A stretch of DNA of 64,000 nucleotides, taken from the NCBI GenBank assembly GCA_023055425.1, contig JALGPY010000002.1:156065345-156129344 (forward strand), given 5' to 3'. The notes under the pieces were generated by a model. That model was not told the DNA's origin, did no database searches, and saw only the letters and a list, made by a program, of their open reading frames with translations. This stretch comes from Linanthus parryae. Its lineage: Eukaryota > Streptophyta > Magnoliopsida > Ericales > Polemoniaceae. Each line of letters opens with the position of its first letter. Positions within the stretch are counted from its first letter, which is position 1. Positions 56,675 to 64,000 of the stretch are shown here, in pieces. Made by a program: the position numbers and the translations under genes.

Positions 56675-59600
56675 ATGGCCAAGACAAAAGGATCCAAACC
56701 CATTAAAGAGGCCAAAGAAATACCTGATCTTCCCAAGACCTTGTGGAGAAAAGCCCCCTATTTGGATGGAAAAGATTTCTATCATGCTAGGGTTAAGGTG
56801 AAGAATCTACCGGCTCTTGCTCCCTCCGGAGAATTGCGGACATTGACCCCGCCTACCAATGCAGCCATGCTAGAGTTAATCGACTCCAAGGATGTGGTTA
56901 GGTTAGGAGTTGAAAATGGTAGTATCACCAAGCAACTTCTGGACAAGAATACAAATGCGAAGAATTATGTGGAGGGGAAAGGATACCATCTAACCTTGTG
57001 TGGCTTCCTCTGTACCTGGCTGTCGAGGTACTTGATTGATGGTCACCCTCATGATGGGGTTTTCTATCATGTCCTTCCCCTTGCTGTCAAGTTGGCCCTC
57101 GGCCAGAGAGTCGCACTTGGGCCTCTGGTCTTGGGCACTTTATATCACAGATTGGACCAATTGGTAGTGGCGATCAAGGACTCTCGCGATCGTCTTGATG
57201 TTTTAACTTATGTCAACATCGCATTCCTTACCATGTGGGTTTTTGAGCGATGGCCCTCCTATGCTCCTGTTCCTTCTCGGCCCAACAAATGGTGTGTCCC
57301 AGGCGCGGAGAGTGAACTTTCCAGTGGGAGAGATGCTCGATGGTTTAGAACCAATCTTCCCAAGTGCACCTGGAGCCTGATATGCGATGACCGGAGCAAG
57401 TTTACGGCTAGGCCTTATGCCACACGTATTGAGAATGTGCGATGGTTCCCAAAGCTGTATCCCACCAAATCTATTGCTTATTCAGAAGAACTCCTTCTCG
57501 AAGGTCATGAGCGATATCATGAGCGCTATCGCGACTTCTTCTGCTGGTGTTTAAGGGGTTCTCTCCCTGCTCTTCCTGAGTATGTTCCTGAACTTACTCC
57601 CATGTATGAAAGGACCACAGTCGACGTTGATCCAACTCGCGTTTCCCCCCAGTTTGGTTTTGATGCAGTGGCGCCTTCAATTTGGCCTAAATCGATCGTA
57701 AGATGCTGCTACAAGTGACTGTTGTCTGGAGAGTGTAAAATGATCTTTCGGAGCAACTTTCCCTTCGTTCAACCTTCAGGTGGCCGTGAAGGTCGCCTCT
57801 CCAGAAATTGGATTTCTCACTGGACTACTCAGCAAGCCAGGTTCGAGACGCAGTCAGCTCCTCAGCCCAGCAAAGCTCCTACAATCAAGAGGAATGCCTT
57901 CCCATTCCGTCCTAATTGCAGCTTGGATGATTCCCAGTATGGCTTCTACTCCTTGTTGGATCGTGAAAATCACTTGTGCCCATCCACCATTCTTGAGGAG
58001 AAGATGACCGCTGTTAGGGATGGAGCTTCGCATGTTATCAAGTATAGCGAAGATTTTGCCAAGGTAAACAATTTCCTTTGTGCGTGTTAAAACTCCTTTC
58101 CTTTGATGCCTTGAAACTTATTCCCCATTTTCTGTTTTAGTGCTATCTGAGGAGGTTCGCATCTGGTGAGCGCTCCAAGTCGCTGATCAATTCTATCGTT
58201 GCCGCGAAAAGGCAGGACAAGGAAATTCCTTTAACAATGAGAATGGCTCCCCAAGTAGAGACTCTGATTCGCGAGATAATGGATGCGTTTGCTAGCTCGC
58301 TGATAGACAATACTCCAGCTTTGTCTCCTCCTAGGAATGCTCCATCTCCTCCAGCAGATGTTGCCCCGAGAGCCAAGAGACAAAAGCAGAAGGGTATTGC
58401 AATCTCCTCTCCTCCTAGGAGTGCTCCAACTCCGTCTCCTGCAAAATCTCTTGCCTCTAAATACAAAGGCAAAGGTCGCATGCCAAGCAAAGCGCAGAAA
58501 GAACTCGCAGTTGAGACTTTTGTTCCTTTTGGTCAGGAAGGGGAAGAGGAGGATGAGAGGAGAGAAGTGAGAGGAAGAGATGATGAAGAAGAAAGAGGCG
58601 AAAGCGAAAGAGAAGAAGAAAGAGGTGAGATACAAGAAGAAGATTCGGAAGTTATCTCAAACAAACTTTTCTTCTTCATACTTTAGCTCTTGCAATAGTT
58701 GTTTAACATTTTGTTCTTTCGCAGGTGATGACACAGAAACCATCAGTGGCCTCCTGGGCACGGAAAAGAAGAAAACCAAGGGTTCTCGCTCTGGCGTTTC
58801 CAACGAATCCATAGACGAAGATATCCTTGCTGAGTCTGAAAGAACGGCTGCTGAAGCCGCAGAGAGAAGGATGAAGCTCGAGGAAGATGAGATCGAGCTC
58901 GTTAAGAGGAGAAGTTTGGAAGAACAGCACGTTGATGACGCAGATGCAACTGCTTTGGAACAATCCCAAGAGGACTTTGAGGAGATCGCAGGCGGCAAAG
59001 AAGGTGAGATTTTTAACCTTGCTGTGACTTACCAAGATGTAATTATTGGTGCGTTAAAGCATGGCTTGTCAAAAGCTGATATTCGCCGATGGCTAGTAGG
59101 AAAGTGTGGTGAACCCTCAGGTAATCATTCAAACAATGTTTGTAAACCCAGCTTGGCAATCCAATCATCATTGTAACGAGTTTCTTCGCACCCCAGGTCA
59201 CGTTCACCTTAAAGATGTGCTTAGAGAAGATACTCTAGTAGGATATGGTGTCGCATCTTTAACATATGATGAAGGTGCTGCGATCCCACCTAAGTGTGGA
59301 GGTGCTCGCTTTTGATCTATCAAAATAATAGAACACTGTATAATATAAGTCACCTCAACATTTTCCTGTCTTGTATCGCAGGCGGTGCTGATGAGGATGT
59401 GTCGGAACAAAGGGGTCAGCTCCCTACATCTTATGCTCCAGAGCGAAGCTCTCACGTTGAGAAGCCTCTCGCAGATACCGAGTATGCAGGAGAGCCTTTG
59501 GAGGATATCATCGAAGTATCTGATGATATCGAAGCTGACGCCGTGCTAACAGAAGAAGATGTTGATGCTGCAGTTGAGGAAATGGAAACGGATGGTGCTG

Positions 59601-60512
59601 GAGCTGAAGTTCATGAAAATGAACAGGTCATGGAAGATATAGCATCACATGCAAATGTTGGTGTTCAAATGAATGCTCGCGAGCCACAAGAGCCCCTCGC
59701 AGCCGAAGAAGTTCCTGGTCGAGCAGCAGCTACTACTGTTGCCATTCCTTCAAGAGAGGTAGAGTGTTTAGAGGTTCCCCCAGCATGGAGTTTTTAGAGC
59801 TCACAAGTTGGAGCTTCCGTCACACCTTTTGCGGCCTACACTCTCCCTGCCAACTATGATGAGCTCGAGCTCGCGGCTGACAAACGAGCCATGCAGCGAG
59901 TGCATGCTTCGGCTTTTCCAGCAGTGCGCATTCCCTTGTTGCGGGAGATCCTTGAAGGGACTGGTATGTTACCATTTTTCGCATTCTACACCCTTGTTTT
60001 AAAGCTTTCATGCTCTAAACTTGAATCAACTTTGTCAGGAATGAAGCAAGCCGATGTGGACTGGCTGATTCAGATCCGCCTCTCATACCCCTGGTCATTC
60101 GTGAAATCTCTGGAGATAGAGCCGTATGACAGGAGGCTTTTCTTGACCGAAGCCATCTGGATTCTGGAGCAACTGTCTGTGGCCACTCCCGCGACCATTT
60201 CTCCTCAGTGCACAGCTGCTTTTCAGCACATGCAAGGGGCTTCAAGCTAAAGTTCAAGGCAAGCTAGGCTTCGGGTATCTTCTCAACAGGATCACCAAAA
60301 TTCTCGCAGCTGTGAGTTTGAAGCGCGGCTACCACAAACTCGCATCTGAAAAGCGGAAGGTAGAGGAACAAAGGCAGAAGGCTGAAGAAGCTGTCAACCT
60401 CTTTCATGCGATGAATGCCAAGTACGAACAGCTGAAGCGAGAAGTGGACCAAGCAAGAGACGCATCACTCTCGTTTTCTCCAGAATACCCTTTGATCAAG
60501 GATTTGTTTTAG
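56675..60512 (+). CDS. Plant mobile domain (PMD) gene carried antisense in the gypsy element
   Basis: A multi-exon gene of PMD type (the aminotransferase-like plant mobile domain, known from host MAIN/MAIL proteins and from transposons; molecular role poorly known). Exon 1 is 56675-57697 (341 codons). PMD hallmarks are CTWLSRYLIDG (about 113-123), LALGPLVLGTLYHRLDQ (about 146-164) and YVNIAFLTMWVFERWP (about 179-194), then VSPQFGFD near its end. Further exons are inferred from GT-AG borders and phase: about 57780-58063, 58141-58624, 58725-59120, 59197-59301 and 59382 to about 59758, then pieces to 60512. The exon 1/2 junction does not keep the frame with the obvious splice sites, and a TAA at 60248 interrupts the last part, so the model is provisional or the gene is damaged. 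The C-terminal half is Lys/Glu-rich, then acidic, ending in a likely coiled coil (EKRKVEEQRQKAEEAVNLF). The host element's pol runs the other way. Confidence 0.65.
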
Positions 60513-60897
60513 AAACAAAATATTTGTTTACAACAAAATATTATTGTAATGCTAGTGTTTCTCCCCCCTTTTTTATCCAGAACTGTATGTCCCATTTTGC
60601 CCTTTTGGGGATTTGCACTAGTATCTTGATGCGTATCAATTATGACGTCACATGGTGACGTATCTGCCTTGATATTCGCGCTAATGATTTATTAGATAAG
60701 CACGATTACCTTGGGAATGCCATCCTTATTATGACCTTCCGTCATTAATTAGGGCATGCCACCGAATCGTCATAGCCTTTAGTAGGGTAATTGAATTTTA
60801 CCTCTTTTGAGACGTGAGTAATTGATTCTTACCCGTTTTCCAAGCTTTGCTGACTCAGCCAGGGAACTGAAGAGTCCCCCTAGAGTCTATATAAACC
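60513..60897. other. Downstream of the PMD gene
   Basis: Contains AT-rich sequence that could serve as the gene's 3' end (ACAAAATATTATTGTAATG near 60532), then a stretch with two TGACGT(C/A)-type motifs (60643-60661). CTATATAAAC at about 60888 resembles a TATA box for the next ORF. Confidence 0.4.
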
Positions 60898-61278
60898 ATG
60901 CCTCTTGCTGCTTGGGTTCTTCATCCCAAAATGTGTCTTGCCATGAGTCCTTACGAATGCTGGCCTCAATGCTTGTCTTTTGTTGATTCATGGCAATTTC
61001 AAGTTGTGAAATCTGAGTTTGTGCCTTGTGCCATAGAAATAGGTCGCAAGATTTTCTTTATAAATCTTATTGTTCTTCATGATTACTTTGAAGAAGATAT
61101 ACACAATGCCTCATGCTTCTACGAAGATTCTTCTTCGTCTATTATGTTTGCACGTCGTATATCCGGCTTCCTTCCGGCAAAGTGCAGTTCCATACTGACC
61201 TTTTTACCGACTCGTAATGAATGGATTGTTTCTCATCTAGCTTTCCTGGAGGAGAACTATTTGCCTCCACGTTCTTGA
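60898..61278 (+). CDS. Unrecognised ORF behind a TATA-like motif
   Basis: 126 codons from the ATG at 60898. If the TATATAAA motif at about 60888 is used, transcription would start downstream of this codon, and the in-frame ATG at 60931 (MCLAMSPYECW) would be the start, giving 115 residues. I do not recognise the protein. It is fairly rich in Cys and aromatic residues (FEEDIHNASCFYEDSSSS in the middle) and has no clear signal peptide or repeat. It lies in the 3' region of the gypsy element on the same strand as the PMD gene, so it may be a second captured piece or chance. Confidence 0.3.
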   Translation: MPLAAWVLHPKMCLAMSPYECWPQCLSFVDSWQFQVVKSEFVPCAIEIGRKIFFINLIVLHDYFEEDIHNASCFYEDSSSSIMFARRISGFLPAKCSSILTFLPTRNEWIVSHLAFLEENYLPPRS

Positions 61279-61739
61279 ACAAGGTGTGACGAGCCATGGC
61301 GCTCGTCTCTTTGGACAATAAGCTTTCTGCCCCAGGAGTTGTTCTCCACTTGTTCTTCACCGCCGCATCCGCCTGGACATGAGGTTCATCTGGCACATCT
61401 CTTGGGAAGAAGACCAGTCAAGAGCCTTGTTCAGATCTAGGACCTCGACGATAGCGTCGCATATTAGCTTTTGTAGGCCGTTCATTTTATAGTAAGAATT
61501 TTCTTAGTATGAACTTTTGCTTGTAGGCTGCTATCTAAACAGATAAATTTTAAGTCATTTTGACTATTAATGAAGTGTACTTTAGCGTTTGCTGTTCTTG
61601 TTTGATACAACAAATTGTAATATCGCATGCGTGTTGGCTATAAAAACAAGTTATGTTTCTTTCGCCTTTTGCATTCAGATATTTGCCTGAATAATTCTTT
61701 TCTCAGGCTAATAAATTTTGCGTCGCGTGGGACGTTGGT
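61279..61739. other. Gypsy 3' region, no gene
   Basis: No supported ORF. Moderately AT-rich non-coding sequence leading into tandem repeats. Short minus-strand ORFs here look like chance. Confidence 0.4.
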
Positions 61740-62075
61740 GCTGTGGCTTGTTATTTAAACAGATGGGCTTATAGATCAATTATGATCATTTCTGCCATCT
61801 CAGCAGATGGGCTTTGGATCGCATAGGATCGTGTATTATGGCTGCTATCTAGGCAGATAGGCTTTTAGATCACTTAAGATCGTATTTGAACATTGCTGCT
61901 ATCTCGGCAGATAGGCTTTGGATCGCATAGGATCATACATTATGGCTGCTATCTAGGCAGATAGGCTTTTGGATCACTTAAGATCGCATTTGAACATTGC
62001 TGCTATCTCGGCAGATTGGCTTTGGATCGCATGAGATCGCATATTATGGCTGCTATCTCGGCAGATAGGCTTTTT
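61740..62075. repeat. Tandem repeat, 104-bp unit of two similar halves
   Basis: GCTGCTATCT recurs at 61841, 61945 and 62049, a spacing of exactly 104 bp. Each unit has two halves of about 50 bp built on GCTGCTATCTNGGCAGATAG and GGATC...TTAAGATCG or GGATCGCATAGGATCG. A more diverged half-unit pair precedes (61745-61840). It lies in the element's 3' non-coding region, a place where Tat-type elements often carry tandem repeats. Confidence 0.85.
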
Positions 62076-62132
62076 GCTGTAAATAAGCATAGAAGTAAAA
62101 TGATAAGAGACGACTAAGGTAATAAAATTCTT

Positions 62133-62240
62133 CTCATATGGGAGAATTCTTTTATTAAAAGCACCCTCATATGGGAGAGGAAAGATTACAAGTCCCTCAT
62201 ATGGGAGAGGCAAGATTACAAGTTCCTCATATGGGAGAAA
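62133..62240. repeat. Short repeats with CTCATATGGGAGA
   Basis: CTCATATGGGAGA occurs at 62133, 62166, 62196 and 62226. The last three are 30 bp apart and separated by AGATTACAAG(T)-type spacers. The core CATATG is palindromic. Confidence 0.85.
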
Positions 62241-62319
62241 CAACGCATGAATTTATCAGAGTACTAGACATACATTTCAATAGACATTTGAATCCAATGT
62301 ATGTAAAGAGAGAGAGAGG

Positions 62320-64000
62320 TTAAGGATAATACTTTTTAATCCAGCGCATATTGATCGGACTTGGGGTTGTGGGGGTCCCATGAAGCCTCTGTATTGTGCA
62401 GTAACCACTGTCAAAGACTTCTTTAACTTCAAACGGTCCTTCCCAGTTAGCTGCGAATTTTGGATGGGCTGCCTCCCGCATGCAATGATCCGAAGCGCGC
62501 AAGACCAAGTCCCCGACCGCGAAATCTCGATGTTGGACTGTTTTGTTCTATGCACGAGCGATCCTCTCCTTGTATCTCTTGTTAGCCCGCTTAGCTTGCT
62601 CTCGCTTCTCCTCCAATAAGATCAAGTCGTGGTAACGTTGATTGTCATATAATCCATGAAAGGCCAATCTCGCATAATTGACTTTCACTTCCGCCAGTAC
62701 AACAGCTTCAGCTCCATAGCATAGAAGGAACGGGGAGACTCCTGTGGGAGTCCTCGGCGAAGTTCGATATGCCCATAATGCTATGTTCAAATAATTGGCC
62801 CATTTCTTGTGATCGTCTGCAACCATCTTGCTCAGAATTCTCAGCAATGTCTTGTTGGTTGCTTCTGCTTGACCATTCCCTTTCGGATAATAAGGAGTGG
62901 AACAGACCTGCCTTATGTTGTACTCTGCTAGTTTTGCGGCCACTTGACGATTTACAAAGGGTGTGCCATTATCCGAAAGAATCGTATTGGGGATTCCAAA
63001 CCTGTATATGATGTTTTCTTGAACGAAATTGACCACCGCGAACGCATTAGCTGTCTTGAGAGTTATTGCCTCCACCCACTTAGTAAAAAACTCGGTCGCG
63101 GTCAGGATAAACTGGTTCCCATGTGAGGCCAGTCGAATGGGGCCGACGAAATCTAGAGCCCAAGTGTGGAATGGCCATGGCGTCCCCAACGCGTGTAGGT
63201 CTACGGCAGGGGCATGTACGAGGTTGCCCTTAAATTGACATTCCTGGCATCTCTTTAATTTGGTGCGGCAATCTACCTCCATTGTGGGCCAAAAATAACC
63301 AACTGCGAGGAGCTGTCTGCATAACTTCGCGTCCCCTTGATGCTCTACTTGGTGAGATAGATCCATCACCTCTTGCACTTCTTTGCTATCTAGGCATCGA
63401 AGTAGATTACCCTCATGACCCCTTCGCCAGAGTATGTTTTCCTGCACCATATATCGAGCCGCCTTTCTTTTCAGTTTCTCGGCTTGTTTTCTTTGCTCAG
63501 GCTCGATTCCTTCTGTGAGAAAATCGAAGAGTGGCTTTCTCCAGTCCGTGTCATCATCAACCAAAGTGATTGTTAGAGAATCCTTAATCAATGCGTAGCT
63601 TTCACAATTCCCTTGAATTATCGCAGCAGCCGTTGACATGTCCGGCCAATGAATCCTATATCTTCGGGCTTTTCGATAGATCGACACTTCACATTCTTCG
63701 CAAGTGTGCTGGTGTATCTTTTCCAATAACGCTTGCCCCTCCTGCTGCGAGACGCATCGCATGAGTATTCCTCCTGGACCTTTGTAGTAGAGGGCGTTAT
63801 CATGTATGTAGTATCCCTTAGTGGATGCCCAATTCTCTTTGCTCGTTCCCTCAGAAATTGCATGCAATATCGGTTTTCTCCAGTCTTCGTCATCCATGAA
63901 CTCATCCTCGCATATGTCCTCCGTCAATGCCGGTGTCATTCGAACTTCAATCGAGATTCTCGCAGGGAATTTGTCTGTACTCACTTTAGATCCCAGAGTG
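62320..64000 (-). pseudogene. Gypsy pol, integrase part, with one amber stop
   Basis: The frame is open from the window edge to 62551; a TAG at 62548-62550 interrupts it. The same frame then continues with the normal integrase tail (LVLRASDHCMREAAHPKFA... WIKKYYP) to the stop at 62320. Numbered from the codon at 63984: zinc finger H211, H215, C246, C249 (HQVEH...CQEC); catalytic D278 (WALDFVGP), D338 (LSDNGTPF) and E374 (NGQAEATNK). The region before the finger is present twice: DWRKP at 34 and 147, and GILMRC/GNLLRC at about 72 and 192, the first copy lacking a proper finger. Integrase joins the DNA copy to the host chromosome. Protease, polymerase and gag must lie beyond 64000. Confidence 0.88.

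Larger units (their letters stand above)
55341..64000 (-). mobile_element. Ty3/gypsy retrotransposon, probably Tat group, 3' part
   Basis: Read on the minus strand, from the window edge leftwards: integrase end of pol (64000-62320), a non-coding 3' region with tandem repeats (62240-61740), a gene on the opposite strand (60512-56675), a polypurine tract (55960-55951) and an LTR (55946-55341). Pol order, the absence of a chromodomain, a long 3' region with tandem repeats and an additional antisense ORF together fit the Tat group, in which such additional ORFs are known. The candidate duplication CTAAT (55336-55340) cannot be checked because the other end lies beyond 64000. Confidence 0.8.

Noticed and set aside
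57780..58007. ORF starting VAVKVASPEIGF as exon 2 of the PMD gene.
   Set aside because: It follows the obvious splice site in phase but ends in a stop and lacks the composition of the neighbouring frame, which splices correctly to the next exon. Kept only as a note on the frame conflict.
61740..62240. Regular repeats as a CRISPR array.
   Set aside because: The units are contiguous similar halves without unique spacers of constant length, and the setting is a plant retrotransposon.

Overview
This window looks like nuclear DNA from a flowering plant, probably a eudicot. The grounds are an intron-containing S-like RNase T2 gene, plant-type Ty1/copia and Ty3/gypsy elements primed by initiator-methionine tRNA, Helitrons with CTAG ends, MITEs, a Pack-MULE, and a plant mobile domain (PMD) gene. 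I cannot name the species. I see no tRNA, rRNA or CRISPR array. Almost everything is transposable-element DNA in nested layers. The one gene that looks like an ordinary, apparently intact host gene is the RNase.

Layout. 228-7916: a large non-coding LTR element (LARD type) with about 3.1 kb LTRs, a 1.44 kb non-coding core and a perfect 5-bp target duplication. 8280-11060: a TTA-flanked MITE, then a second TTA-flanked element split by a 1,650-bp Pack-MULE (8986-10635) that carries GC-rich host-like sequence. 11365-14539: a four-exon S-like RNase whose 2.3 kb second intron holds MITE debris. 15394-21812: a 5'-truncated LINE with a 17-bp target duplication, split by a decayed copia element (15727-21080). 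22126-29906: a young copia element with near-identical 1,284-bp LTRs. 30241-30907: a hAT-type MITE. 31019-39219: an older copia element with about 1.4 kb LTRs. The last three insertions all sit inside one older copia gag/protease relic, whose pieces survive at about 22055-22125, 29907-30240, 30908-31018 and 39220-39430.

39731-40030 is a LINE scrap. 41001-55340 is a head-to-tail array of non-autonomous Helitrons. Its third full-length unit is split by an almost complete LINE (48787-54473) with two overlapping ORFs and one frameshift. 55341-64000 is the 3' part of a Ty3/gypsy element, probably of the Tat group, read on the minus strand. It has an LTR, a polypurine tract, 3' tandem repeats and an integrase ORF that runs off the window. 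Between pol and the LTR, on the opposite strand, it carries a multi-exon PMD-family gene with an acidic, coiled-coil-rich C-terminal part. This antisense captured gene is the most interesting object in the window.

Relative order of insertion can be read from the nesting: old copia relic, then copia 3, copia 2 and the hAT MITE; LINE 1, then copia 1; Helitron array, then LINE 2 and (at its right edge) the gypsy element. Coordinates of element ends rest on target duplications, primer sites and polypurine tracts read by eye. Sequence identities were judged by eye and not computed.
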